Below, piece after piece: positions 39,061 to 52,846 of a stretch of 64,000 bases of DNA (its first letter is position 1; each line of letters starts with the position of its first letter). The notes below the pieces were generated by a model. It was not told the DNA's origin and did no database searches. It worked only from the letters and a program-made list of their open reading frames with translations. A program made the position numbers and the translations under genes. The DNA comes from Wuchereria bancrofti. Taxonomy: Eukaryota > Nematoda > Chromadorea > Rhabditida > Onchocercidae. Location of the stretch: the NCBI GenBank assembly GCA_005281725.1, contig SSBO01000007.1, forward strand, positions 5,979,126 to 6,043,125. The letters are read 5' to 3'.

Positions 39061-39309
39061 ATAAGAAGAAAAGAAAAGAATAAAGATTAATGTTGCTAAA
39101 ATTAGTTTTAGTCTGCTTGTTTAACTATTTAGTTTACTTAGTTTAATTTCGTTAATTAATTCATTTATTGACAATACTAGCAGCTTTATGGATATAATAT
39201 TACTATTTAAACAATTCATATTACTAATTCTAATTTTGGTAAATTAAATATGAGTTAAAGAAATATTGGAATTATTGAAATTAATAAATACGTATAACAT
39301 TGATAGTTT

Positions 39310-39615
39310 ATTTTGCGTTGTTAATATTATAATTATTATTATCTAATTAATATTTTCATTGTTATTATTTATTATTAATATTAGTGTTAATATTATAATT
39401 TATCACTATTATTATTTATTATCATTATTAGTAATAATATTATTATTACTATAATTATTATCATCATTATCATTATCATTATTATTATCATTGTTATTAT
39501 TGTTATTATTATTATTGTTGTTATTATTATTATCATTCTACTATTAATAAATGCTATTGTTATTAGGTATTGTTATTACTAATGTTATTTTTTATAATTA
39601 TTATTATCATTTCTT
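39310..39615. repeat. ATT/ATC trinucleotide tract
   Basis: Long (TTA)n with TCA and TTG interruptions; just upstream of an AG-rich tract at 39655-39698. Confidence 0.88.
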
Positions 39616-40293
39616 GGAATCGTAATTTTCCAATGAACTTTTCCGATTTTACAAGAGAAGCGAGAGAGAGAGAGGGAGAGAGGGAGAGAGAGAGAAGATA
39701 ACAATGAAGATGAGATTTATGTATGTATCATTAAACAAATGATATTGGGACAATTTTTCAAATCATTTAAAGACATATGTAAACAATTTTAAATATTAAT
39801 GTAGTCGGAAAAATGGATGCAATTTCAAATTATGATTAAAAAAGAAAAAAGAAAACGCGTATGTATGTATACAACAAATTTTATTGATTACAATTGAAAT
39901 TAAATTTTCTAATTTAAAATTAATAAAAATTTCAACACAAAAAAAAGTTCTTTTTTTTTAAAAAAAAAGTTTACATCTTTTAAATAATGCATTGTTTTAT
40001 TTCAAGCTTAAAAATGTACTGTATTGCTCTTAATTTTGAAAATGAATGAAAGAATAAAAGAAAAATAAGAGAAAATTTATTTGAAATAAAAATTTCAGAT
40101 CTAATATTGTTGCAGGATTTTGCTATTTGGTGGAATTTCTTTTTTTGAATTAATTAAATTATTTGATGGTAATTTTTAGTGAAATTATATAGTTAATAAA
40201 AAATTAAAATCATTTCATTCATCTTATTTCAAACAACAGATAATAATGACAAAGCCAACCAAATTGATTTATTTGTTCAGTAGGAGCTTATTG

Positions 40294-40352
40294 CATGCAT
40301 GTCATTTGTATGTGCATGCATCCATGCATGCATGCATGCATGCATGCATGCT
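40294..40352. repeat. CATG tetranucleotide microsatellite
   Basis: Pure (CATG)n at 40323-40350 with degenerate flanks. The unit is self-complementary, so the tract can extrude as a cruciform. The His/Ala/Cys/Met frame across it is an artefact. Confidence 0.92.
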
Positions 40353-40854
40353 TGCAATATTTTTTTATTTTTGTTTATATATAAATATATCTATCTGGCT
40401 GTTTTATATACTTTACGTATATGAAAAAAGAAAAGAAAAAACAAAATTGGTTTTGATTATTTGTATTCATTCGGTGATATTTTTATATTATTTTATAGTT
40501 TAGTACTTTTCATATTTATCCTTTTTCCTTTCAAAAAAAAAATTTTTTTTTTTTGTTATTTATTTATTTTTTTTTTAATTTTATCATTGATTGAAAGAAA
40601 GGAAGAGAAAATTTGAAAATTTCATCTTTTGCAAATATTTATTTATCCAAATCGGATTTACCGTGCTGAACAATGAATGAAACGATTCAATGAGAAAAGC
40701 ATTACTATCCACAAAAAATTAGTTTAACAATTCAAAAAAATATTTTTTTTTAAACAAGTGAGAGATGGGAAAAGAAAAAAAGAAATGAAATCTTATTTCT
40801 TTTTTTTTTAATGCTAAAAATTTATTTGAAAAAATAGCATACCGAGTGTGTATA

Positions 40855-41200
40855 TTTATGTAAATTCACAGTTAATTTTAATTCAACTTCATTTAAGATT
40901 AAAATTAAAATTTGATATGACTAACATCAATCAATAATTGTTTTATATTTTTTAAGGAAAAATTTAATATTATCCTTTTGAAAATATATTTATGTTTGTG
41001 TAAATTTACAGTTAGAGATTAAAATTTAATTTGATATGATAAAATAATTAATAATTCTTATATACTAAAAAAAAAACTTTTATAATATTCCTTTCAAAAA
41101 GTACATAAACGTATTTGTATAAAATTTACAGTTAACTTTAATTTAATTCAATTTAAGACTAAAATTAAAATCTGATATGATTAATATTAATTAATAATTG
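40855..41200. repeat. Three-copy repeat, ~130-140 bp unit
   Basis: The blocks ATTYACAGTTA, TTAAGATTAAAATTAAAAT and TTGATATGA...TAATAATTGTTATAT recur near 40862, 41003 and 41126, moderately diverged. Confidence 0.75.
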
Positions 41201-43208
41201 TTATATATTTAAAAAACGAAAAACAAAATTTCGTAATATTTCTTTCACTCATTTTTTTTTAATTCCATATTTTTCATCATCTATTATTCCTATCTTTCAA
41301 CTAAATGCTTAACAAAATTTTTAAAATAGTAGATTAAAAGATTAGAGGTACTTGAAGTTGTCACAAAAAAAAAAGAAGGAAAAAAAGAAAAATGAAATTT
41401 ATCGGTCATACAAGGTCAAGTGCGGCAAAAGAAGAAGAAAAAAGCTTACCAAAGTATTTAGAATGAAAGATAATCTTTTTTTTTTTTCAAAAATTCATAA
41501 TGATTATTTGACATAAATAAAATTAGCTTTATTTGATATTTAAAAAAAACGATATATTTACAATATGCTAATTAAAATATGAATGAAAAATTTTTTGAGA
41601 ATAAAATGATTTCTTTTTTTTTTTGATAATAATCAAATTAAGAAATAAAAGTGAAGAGGTCATCATAGTTTTGCATCATTTGCTAATCCATCTCATTTGA
41701 TCAAAACTTATGCGACAAGGTTAAACACAAATTATTCCTCTATAAGATGCCGCATAAGAAGATCGAAGATGAATAAATTTTTTTTTTTTTTTTTTGACCT
41801 TCTTCTATATGATTTAAAAAAGGGAATGTTAATTTTTTTTATTTTATAATTATAAATATTTTAAATTAATGATTATAAATTAATCAACATTTATGCAAAA
41901 AAAAAGAAGGAAAGAACAACAATTTCATTAATAATTTAGTGATAAAATTAAATAATTTTTATGGAAATATTAAATAATAAACAAAAATAGAGTAAAATAT
42001 ACAGAAAAAAAAAGAAAGCACTCAATCATTGCTAACAAAAGCGAGAAATAATTGCAAATGAAGTGTGTACAATGAGGTGACAGTTATATGACATTTAGAA
42101 ATTCCCTTTGATGATACCGAAATGTTTCATCCTTTGTTGTTGCTGGTGGTATTATTATTGTTGTTATTGCTGTTGTTGTTATATTTCTGGTGGATGGATG
42201 AGAGTAAAAATATAAAATGATATATGCAAGAAAAGGTTAGAAAAAGAAACTGCTAATTAATTAATTAATTGATTAATTATGTATTTAATTTGTTGATATT
42301 TAATTGGTATTTTGTTTTTCACCCACAAAAAAAAAATTACACAAAAAAATTGAAAGATTTGCATAATAGATATATTAATTTACAGTGTAATGTTGACAAC
42401 ATTTGTATTTAGAATATTTCATAGTGACAAATGAGAATTTTAATATTTTCAAAAAATTTTAACATTTTAATAAATTTCAATTCCAAAACTGCTCAATAAT
42501 TATTTCTTAAATTTTACTCTTCCTATTGAATATTTTTATACGAAAAAAACTTATTTTTGTAAAAAAACAAAATTTATTTTTCTTTTATGATTTTATAGTG
42601 AATAAATAGATGAAATACAAATTATTCTGAAAGTCATTGTCAAATTAATTTAATAATTTTAATACAATTATTATTGCTTGTTTTTGCAATCTTAGTTTTA
42701 CCTATTCATAAATTATTTTTATATAAACTATTTTTTTTTTAATAAAAATGATTTATAATAATTATTTTTTTTATTCAAACAAAACAAAATAATAATTCTT
42801 TCATAGTTTGTTTAATAATTTTTTTTAATGATAATTTTAACAATTTTTTTTTCTTTTCATTTTTATCTTCTAGAAAAATATTAGTCAAAAAAAATTATGA
42901 TGAAGAAATAATTTGCATTCTAATCATGCGTATTTAATAATCAATCTTAATTGATACAAATCTTAAATGTAATCAATTATTTCATTTTCATTTTGTAGAT
43001 TTATATCATAATTAATAGATGATAAGATGAGCTAATTTGTTATAACTAATGTTTTTTATATCAGATAATAAAACTAAAAGTAACATTTTCCCATACTTTT
43101 TTTTTCTTTTTTTTTTTTTGATTACAATCATTTGAATGATAATTATATTTAACATAGTATGGTCATTTTATCGTAAATTGTGTCCACTATTTCATCCATG
43201 TGACATTC

Positions 43209-43236
43209 TTTTTTTTTTTTTTTTTTTTTTTTTTTT
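43209..43236. repeat. 28-T homopolymer
   Basis: One of the longest uninterrupted homopolymers in the window; a 25-T run lies at 50172-50196. Lengths are unlikely to be exact in the assembly. Confidence 0.9.
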
Positions 43237-43885
43237 GAAATGACATATATTATCTGTCTAAATCTTACCTTTTCATCCATCTGTTCACTTCTTCACTTTT
43301 TTTTTCTTTTTCAATTGTCACAAATTTTGGAATTGTTTGATTAGAATAAGCAATTGATAAATTTGAAAAACTTGGAAAAAATTTTTGAGAAACGCAACGA
43401 AAAAGTGATGAATTGCTGATTGAAAGTTTTTTTTTCTCTTTCAAATTTTCTTAAAAAAAAATTTTTTATCAAAATTTTGAAATATTTAAGAGGTGAAATG
43501 AAAGAGAAATTTTTATTCAGTTTGTATATTTGTTTAAATAAAAATATATTTTGTAAAAATTTAGCTGAAACAGAAATTGCTCATTCATTTTCAGTTCAAA
43601 TTTTGATTTTTGCATAACAATCGTAGTGATTATAATGATAATTACGATCATAATCAATGACATTACATAAAAATATTAATATCGAATTTTATAAATTAAA
43701 TTAAACTTACAATTGTAATAATTAAAATAAAATTTAGTTGAAACAAAATTTATCATATCTTAATCAAATATTAAAATCAAATATCAAATTTTTTTTTCAA
43801 ATTTTTTAATTCTCATTTAAAATCAATCAAATGATAAAAAAAACTAAGGATTAATCAAACAAATAGTAAACTTTTCATATAATCA

Positions 43886-44172
43886 CTCCTATAATATAAA
43901 TTTTAATCAAATTAAAATTTTAAATTCGCACAAAAAAGAACTAAAAGTTAAAATTAAAAGAGTCAATAAGGATTTATTGTTCTCATTCAGTTAGTTTAGT
44001 GCTATTATCGTTACGAATGTGCAAATTATATTCCTGTAATATAAAATTTAATCAATTAAAATTTTAAATTCGCACAAAAAAAAGGACTAAAAGTTAAAAT
44101 TAAAAGAATCAATAAGAATTTATTGTTCTCATTCAGTTAGTTTAGTATTATTAACGTTACGAATATACAATT
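43886..44172. repeat. Two-copy tandem repeat, 144-bp unit
   Basis: CGCACAAAAAA lies at 43927 and 44071; the flanking blocks AATTAAAATTTTAAATT and TTATTGTTCTCATTCAGTTA match too. Near-identical copies. Confidence 0.9.
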
Positions 44173-45219
44173 ATCTTTAAGTGAAGAATGAAAAAAAGAA
44201 AGGATTCATAATGATACTTAAGTTAGATAATGTAAGCATCAACAAACAAAAGGTCAAATTGTTGATTGCATCATTGATATATTTACAAAGATTGCATTCA
44301 GTAGTTCATATCATAAATTATCATTGTCAATTTTCATTAATATTCATTGTTATAAATCATTTCATACTTTTTTTATTTATTTATTTTTACCTCTTTTCTT
44401 TTCCTATTGATTTTATGGTTTTATTATACAACTTATGAATTTTTTTCCATTCTTCATTTATTATACGATAAGAAAAAAACAAAGAAAATTCTTTTTCTTA
44501 TAATAATAACAGCAGGGATTGATAGAGTTATAGTAAAAGTAGTAAATAATTGTTGTTTCATGATCATTTCAATTTTATAATGATCAAATAATAAAATATT
44601 CATTTTAAAATTTATTAAAATATTCCAATTAAAATATTTGCATGTATAATAAACAGGATTGGCAATAAAAACTTATATTGAAATATTTTAATTAAAATAT
44701 TTGCATATGTATTTAGATGGAAATGTTTAGTGACAATATTATATTGGAAATACTAAAGTAGAAATATAATTTTAAAAATTTAAAATATAAATAAGATGAG
44801 AAAAAGAAATCTTTTAAGTCTTTTTGTTTTCGTTTTTCTTATTCATTTACTTTTTTTTCTTTTTTTTTTTTTTATTAGCAGAATATTCAAAAGGAAGTCG
44901 TTTCTTTTTCCCTTTTTCTTTTTGAAAATTGTTTAACTTATTTCAATGAATTATTCTTTCATTCTTAGAAGCTATCTTAAATATTTAAATTATTTATTAT
45001 CTGAGATATTTCTCTCTTCTTCATAAGTATATTAAGATATATGAGAAATTTTCACATTAACTTTTGATTCTTTTTTTTTTCAAAAGAAATTATTAAACTT
45101 AGTTAATATATTCTAGGCAAAAATTAAAACAATTTTATAATTCCGTTTTGAAATTTCTCCTTTTTTTTTTGTCTAATTCTAAAATTATATTTATGTCAAA
45201 AATTATCAGTTGTAAACAA

Positions 45220-45440
45220 TAATGGTCATCATCATCATTATCAGTATTATCATCATTACCATTATTATTATTATTATTATCATTTATTATTATCATAAAT
45301 TATTGTTATTATCGCCATCATCAACATTTCATCATTACTACCAATATTGCTATCATTATTACCAACATCATCATCGTTACTATCGATGGTTATTATCGCC
45401 ATCACCGTCATTATCACATTTATAATTATTATCAGCATTA
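45220..45440. repeat. ATC/ATT trinucleotide tract
   Basis: (ATC)n, (ATT)n and (ACC)n units giving long false frames in several phases. Confidence 0.88.
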
Positions 45441-45539
45441 TCAACTTCTGCGCATTTGAAAAAGATATAAAAAGGATGAAATTTTCGAATGATTTAAAAC
45501 GATAAAATTTACAACCATCTAATTGTAAAAGATAATCAC

Positions 45540-45615
45540 GACAACAATGACAACAATGATCATGATAACAACAACAACAACAATGACAACAACAACAACG
45601 ACAACGACAACGACT
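45540..45615. repeat. AAC / GACAAC trinucleotide tract
   Basis: (AAC)n, (AATGAC)n and (GACAAC)n units; no coding value seen. Confidence 0.85.
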
Positions 45616-47394
45616 TAGAGAAGGATGACATCTGGTACGGATTAAATTGGATAAAATGAATGAATGAATTGCGGTATCTCAACAAAATTAACGATATCAG
45701 AAGAAAAGATTAGCGAATCATCAAATATGTATAAATCTTGTATCATCTGCTTCAAAATAAAATGTTATATATTATTACCATAATTTAACTAACAAATTTT
45801 AAATAAAATTAAATAAAATCTGAACAAAATTATAAACAATGAAATTGTAAAAATGAAAAATTATTATTTTCTGGTATCCTTTTTTTTCCTTTTTACTTTT
45901 TCTTTTTTTTTCACTTCCTTTTCTACTCTTTCAATTTTAAATAGCTTTATTCATTCATTCGGTGTTATATTTGATAAAAATTTGGCAATTTACTGATTGA
46001 AAACATACAATAAACACATCGATCGTTATATTATAGAAAAATGTATTTTATGTTAAAATTTAGCAAGAAAATAATTTTCGGAAAATTTCAAAGGAAAAAG
46101 ACAATGATGATTATTTATAATGACAGTTAGAAATAATTGATTAAAATGAAATAATTTTTATTATTGAAGAAAAAACAAGGAAACAAAGTATATATACAAC
46201 AATATTACTACAAAAAATTGTAGAAGTTTTTTTTTTGTATCTTCTTTTAAACCGGAAACTTTTATTGGCTTTTTTATTTTTGATTTAATTAACAATGAAT
46301 CATGGAATGAATTATGGTAAAAATCATGATATGTAATTAAAATTAATTGCATATCATTACTAATTTGTTTTGAACCATATGTTCATGATTTACACTCTGA
46401 ATTAAATTCTCAGCAATTTTAATTAACATTTTTTTGCTTTTTTTAAAGTTTTTTTACGGAAAATTAAATTAATTAAATTGCTGTTATTATTTAATTAATT
46501 AAATAAACCTTTATCATTTTATAAAGTGGAAAATATTGACCGATCAAATTTACATCTATGAAAATTGTTAACAAAAATAAAAATGAAAAAGTTAGATTTA
46601 ACATTCATTACTATCATATATCACCGCAAAATCATTCATTGATCTCATTTTCTAATCTAATTAATTCACATTTAAAAGATATAAATCGTATCAGTATGTG
46701 ATCAATTTTTTTTTTTCAAACTGCTATTATATATATAATGATAATTATAAATTATTGATTAAAATGAAATAAATAATTGATAAAAATGCTATTACTGATT
46801 ATTTGAATGATGCAAAAGTGATAACAAATATTTTTTTTCTTACAAAAAAAAAGCAAAACGAAATTTACATTGGTTATTTTTATTTTGTTAAATTACTTGT
46901 ATCTAAAATGAAAAAAAAATATATAAAATTTATTATCTTATTTACTCTCTTCTTCTTCTTCTTCTTCCTCTCATTAATCATTCGTCTTTTCCTCAATCTT
47001 TAATCATTAAGAATGATAGTGATAATAATAATAATAGTATTGTATCACTTATCATCTACCGCAATCGATCGTTAAATAATAATATATGTTAGTTTCGTAG
47101 ATATATACAATATTATGAAATAAACAACAGAGAGAGAGGGAGAGAGAGAAAGGTAACAAGACAAGGTATGTCACCAAAAAAAAAAATAGATTAATCTTCA
47201 TAAACTTTAATTGGTTCGTTCAAATGCAACTTCCATTCTGTATGTATTTCGTTGACAGTAAAGACAAGATGAAATTAATATCATTTGATAATCAAAGATT
47301 ACAATCTTTTTTTTTTCTCTCTCTCTCTTTCTTTCATTTAATGACTGTTAGTTACTTATCGTTAGATTACAGCAATAGTTGTTGTAACAAACAA

Positions 47395-47465
47395 CTAAAC
47401 CAATCAACTCAATTCAATCTAACCTTACCCTACCCAATTTTACCCTACCCAACTCAACTAACTAT
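47395..47465. repeat. TACCCAACT-like short tandem units
   Basis: Repeated AATCAACTCAA, CTACCCAA and CTAACTATCAAC units make a C-rich patch of ~70 bp in AT-rich DNA. Confidence 0.6.
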
Positions 47466-49620
47466 CAACAACTATTGTTTGATAATATATATTTAGATGA
47501 ATTGAGTGAGACATTTTGTCAAACATATGTTGTCAAAACGTGACATTGAAAATATTGGATAGAAGGGAAAATTAAAATTTATTTCTCGTTCTCCTTTTTT
47601 CTTTTTTTTTCATTGTTTCTTTTTTAAATTAAATAAAAATTAAGTAAAAAATTTTTTAAAAATTAAAATAACCTACGAAGGGAAAATGTATAAATGATTA
47701 TTTTTTGAGTGATAAAATAATAGAAAAATAATATAAAAAAGATGAGTAAAAAACAAAAAAAAAAAAAGTCACTCGTTTTTTTTCACTTTATTATTCTTTT
47801 TTAAATAATTAATTTTTATTTTGTTTGTTTTTTCAACTAAAATTGATAATTTTTTTTCCACACAAAAAAAAGAGAAAAAGAAAAGAGGAAGAAAGGAATG
47901 TTAAGGATATTTTATGCATAACATATATTTTTTATCAATTTCTTACCCACTTAATAATTGTACAAAAAATCATGATAATAATGATAATGAGAGAAATATG
48001 CGCAAATACCGGTAAAAATTTTATTTATTGTTCAAAAAGCAATACCCGATTAGTTTTCGAGTAATTAAATTTTGCTCAAAAAGAAATATTTGAAAAAAAA
48101 AAAAAAGCAAATTTTTTCTAATACAGTTACATTTTCATATAAGAATTTCAATTTTTAGCACAATAGATGAATGGAAAAAATATTTCAAAAAATTTTTTGA
48201 AAATTTACAAAATGTAATTTCAATATTACACATACACATAACACATACAAATTGATATATATATGCTCATAATTGACTAAAAATGAAACAATAATTCATA
48301 ATTGAATATAATTATAGATGAAAGAGGAACAAAATTAATTTACTAAATAAAATATGCAAAAAGCATTGTTAAGTGAATTTTTAAGAAAAAAGAGAGGAAA
48401 TTAAAATAGGAAATAAAACAAACATATTGCTAGTGATAATGAAATATCATTCCTCTCTAATCATGCTATTTAAATAAAACGAAGTAATTTTTTTAACGAA
48501 TAGAAAGAAAGAAAAAATTAAGTAAAAAAAAACAATGTTGATGGCATAATTTACATAAATATAATATTTCCCGCAATTCATGAGAGAAAAGAAAAATCCA
48601 CGGATACAGGTTGCATTTTTTAAATTTATCAAAATTCAAATTCATTAATTTCATGATTTCTTTCCTTTTTAATATCAATCTTTTACTAGTAATGAAGAGT
48701 AAAGTAAAAAAAAAAATTACGATTAGTTATAATGATGTTCGCATATCTTTTCCCTTTTTTGTTATCAAAAAGAAAAAAAAAACGAATAAACTGATGTAAT
48801 TGATAAAATTGACAACAATGATATAATTTTCAGAAAAATTTATATAATCATAGAATTTGAAATCGGTAGAAAAAAAGAAGAGAATATTACAACATTTCCT
48901 CATAAATATGAGCAGAATCACTACTAAATAAAGAAAACAAATAAGCATAATATTTTTACTTGGTTTACTAATTTTAGCAAATAAGTTTATCGCTTTTTTT
49001 TTCTCGTTTAGGAGATAGTAAACAAATTTACAGATATGAAAAGCACATGTAAAAAGTTCTCTTTGATATTAGAAAGAAAATGATCAAAAAGTTTTTCAAC
49101 AATTAACAGAAAAAAAAAGAAGGAAGAACGGTTCCACAAAAAGGAATATAATAGAAATGATAAGTAAAAATGGAGTTAATGAATTGATGTTTAAAAAATA
49201 ATCAATGCTTCAAATAAAATCACACATGCATAATATATGTATTGCATAAATTACAAAATTTACAATAAAAAGTAGATAAAAAAGAAAGAGAGTACATGAA
49301 TTAAATGTTGGATTAATCATTCATGTAAAATTGATCTCACATTAATTCTGAAAAAATAAACTTAATCAAAAATGTTACTTCTAAATTTCACTAGTTTACT
49401 ACTTCTATAATATATAATAAATTAATCCTGCTAATAATTTATAGAGAAAGCTATAAGTTATAAATTTTACAATTTGTTACTGTTCTATAATTCATCCTCG
49501 TTAAATTGTACAGCGATTATCGCATGTCCTAAAGAAAAAAATCTACAAAAGTTAAACTCTAGCAAAACAGAAAAGCGAAAAAAAAAAGGCACCTTACTTC
49601 ATTTTAGCTTCGTAATTGAA

Positions 49621-49626
49621 TTTATT
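49621..49626 (-). promoter_or_regulatory. Candidate poly(A) signal of the RhoGEF gene
   Basis: TTTATT on the plus strand (AATAAA on the minus strand), about 365 nt past the stop; no earlier hexamer was seen. Chance occurrence is likely in such AT-rich DNA. Confidence 0.25.
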
Positions 49627-49988
49627 CTATTTCTAAAACAATCATTTTACTATCATATTTCGTATTTTCCATATATCACAAAAATTTCTGATCTATATAG
49701 CTCATATCTTTAATAATTTTCTTATCTCTAAAATTTCAAATAAAATAACACAAATCATATATATAATCAAGCTTATATAAAAATAACAAAAAAGATTATC
49801 AGAAATTTTTAGTAATTTAAAAAAAAAAAGAAAGAAAGATGCAATGAATATAATATGAGGAAGTGAAGTATACAGATGGCAAGAAAATTACAATTTAAAA
49901 ATTTTTTTAAAATTCACAAAAATGAAAGAATCATTATCATTTGTGGGGAAAAAAAAAAACACTAAGTTTAATTGATTGCATTCCTAAT

Positions 49989-52846
49989 TCATTTTTTTGA
50001 GCGAGATATTTTGGCAGTTTTTTCGGCTAGATGTAATGGTATCGATGAACCACTTGTTGATTTACTGAGCGATGTTACGCTACGTACCGATCTGTAAAAC
50101 AAAACAAATTTTTAAATAATTATTGTTAAAAAAAAAAATACTAATAAAAAGTTCAGCGAAAGAATTGTCGGTTTTTTTTTTTTTTTTTTTTTTTTTATCG
50201 TCGCATTTGATTGTCACATCATAATATTTCTTTGTAAAATAACAATAAATGACCTTTTTTCGCCTAATTAATTAAACATTTTTCATGACAAAATTAGGTG
50301 ATTCAAATTTTAGATATTCATTTGTATGCTACATGAATATCATCAATGATTGTTGAAGCTTCATTTTACAGTTTAAAAAATTTTGAAACTGATAAAAGTA
50401 ACAAGCTAACATTGATCGATCAAGTGAAGGTGCTGAATTGACCGATCTTGTTGTATCATGTGAAAGATGAGTCGGTGAGTTTGAATTATTTATTTCATAA
50501 AATTTAATCCACTGCTCTTGTAGCTGTTCTTCACGACTTTTCAATTCAGCCTACAGATAATAACAATAATCGATATGATTATATTTCGTAAATATGTAAA
50601 CCATTTAAAATATGAGGAAAAAAAGAAGTTAAAAGTAAAAGAGTATCGAGATGAGTCAAAGGTTTATTTATTTAGTGAAACAATTCATCTAAAAATATGT
50701 CACATACTATCGCCATTTACTTATGATGTCATTCATGAATTTCATTTCATTTAAAGTACGACAGGTGAATAAATATTTATGCAATAAGCCATCCTAAAAT
50801 TATTGTTCCTAAGCTAATCAAATTTATCCCTTTAATCTAATTCATTTTAATCGATGCCATCATTTTGATTATTTTCAATATCATCAAACATTAATATCAA
50901 AATTTGTCGTAATTTTAAATAACCAATTTCCATTTAACATAATTTTAGACCATTTGTAAATTTCAGATATTAACAAAAATCATATCAACATTAACAGTAC
51001 CACTTATTCTCAGAGATGTCGTAGAGTTCACCTTGTCAAATAAATTCATGATAATATCTGTCAAAATTCATTTACTTAAACTTTATCTAAATTAATATAT
51101 CATGTGAATCAACACTAAGTTCTATTTACTGAAAAAAAAAAATTGGAGAAAAAAAAAAACAAACAAAAAGCAATTACAGTATCCTAATCATCAATCAAAA
51201 TGAAAAGAAACAAAAAATGAAGTATTGAGGTGACAAGTAAAAGATGAAATCCTAAACCATCATGCACACAAAATTAAACACCTAATTTGCATATATCTTA
51301 TTCAGAATCATTTTCGCCTCTTTTTTTTTTTCTTATTTAACAAACCGTTACCGCCAATTTCTAAATCATCTATTAGTGATTAGAATAGCGGCCGACAATA
51401 CCATATTAAAAGAAAAAAAAAAAATTAATGATAGTATAATCCGTTCAATGAATGATAGACACGTGGAACAATCATCCTAAGATGTTTACAAAAAATGATT
51501 ATTAATGAAGAATTAGTGAGTGAGTTACTAAAGCTGATTATTGCTATAAGAAATAAAATTACTACCAAAATGATTTGTAATCAAATGAAAAAAAAATATA
51601 TTTATTGAAAAATATAACTAATAGGATAAAATTAATGTAATATTTTCAATGTATGAAAAAACAAAACGTTTTTTTTTTTTTAAAAAAAGCTAATTTTAAA
51701 AAAGTTTCAATATTAAAATTAACAATGATTCGTATTAATTAATCTATATATAGATAGATATTTAATAATTTCTACTTAATTTCACTAAATTTTCATTTCA
51801 AATAACACAAAAAAAAAAAAATTTTGACATTTAAAAATTAACTTCATTCTATTGTATTAATTTTAACAAAAAATATTACAAATTACCTCTTTCTCTAGCA
51901 ATTCTGTAGTTCGTCGATTTATTTCATCTACACGAAGTTCACAAAATATCTTAAATTCACGTTTATCATTTTGTAATTCATTCTGTTTGTTGCGTAATGC
52001 CTCCAATGCACTAGCTGGAACGGCCGCCAAACGTCGACTTTTTAGTGATGCAATACGTAACTCACGACTGTAATCAAGAAAGCAAAAGTAATTTGTCAAC
52101 TTGAAAAAAGAAAAAAGTCTTTGTATTCCGACAAAAAAAAAAAAAAAAAAAGAAAAAAGAAAAGCGTCTGCACAACTGATAACATCAATTGATAAAAAAT
52201 ATTGCACTATACTTTGATTATGACAGCAACTACAGCACTACTAGTCTTCGATGATTACAATAAATTACTCAGGTAGTTATCGAGCAATTTACACCAATCG
52301 ACAACTCTATCATATTTTAATCATCATATAAAACAATTAATACTGTGAGGGAACTTTTCATTTTTTGATTTATTTTTTTTTTTATCAAATGAAAATTACT
52401 ACTAAACTAATGATAAAAGAAAATAATTAATTACAATATTAATTATTCAATTTTCCCAAAATTCATCAATTTTTTTTTTATGGTTAAAAGAAAAGTGGAG
52501 AAGATCTTAGTATTAATACAATAAATTTCATGAATTGATCAAAGAAAATTAAGATAACTTATAGCGACAAAGATTATATAATATAGTTTAAAAAATGGGT
52601 AGCAAATTTTTTCTTTTAGTTAAATGCTCTATTAATAAAGCAAGAAGAATTATAAAGCGCAAAAAAATAAAATATGTTCGTTTTTCAAAATACTCAAAGT
52701 ATACTCTTTTATTAATTCTTAAACTTAATAAACAAAGAAACTTACAAAGCAATTTCACTTTGTAACTGATTATTTTCAACCCTGAGTTGAGCGTTTTCTC
52801 GAATAATACTTATAGCTGCACGACGTGCCATCGGACTCAAAAGTAA
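49989..52846 (-). CDS. RhoGEF exons 20-23: C-terminal coiled coil and tail
   Basis: Exons 52846-52746, 52067-51887, 50550-50411 and 50091-49989. Residues ~698-815 are strongly charged and heptad-like (ISIIRENAQLRVENNQLQ; EALRNKQNELQNDKREFKI; LEKEAELKSREEQLQEQ), a likely coiled coil for dimerisation or scaffold binding. The tail is Ser-rich (SVRSVTSLSKSTSGSS) and ends AEKTAKISRSKK before TGA at 49989-49991. The tail is on the face of the gene that points to the Iroquois gene. Confidence 0.88.

Larger units (their letters stand above)
35663..49988. other. Gene-free region between the two convergent genes
   Basis: 14.3 kb holding only the 3' untranslated parts of the flanking genes and AT-rich, repeat-laden DNA. 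No exon with good coding content, splice sites and frame was found. Repeats are listed separately. Somewhat more complex sequence lies at 41640-41770, 42060-42190 and 45600-45740 but gives no open frame of note. Confidence 0.65.

Noticed and set aside
40246..40503. 85-residue frame with HASMHACMHACM
   Set aside because: It is the CATG microsatellite in translation with AT-rich flanks.
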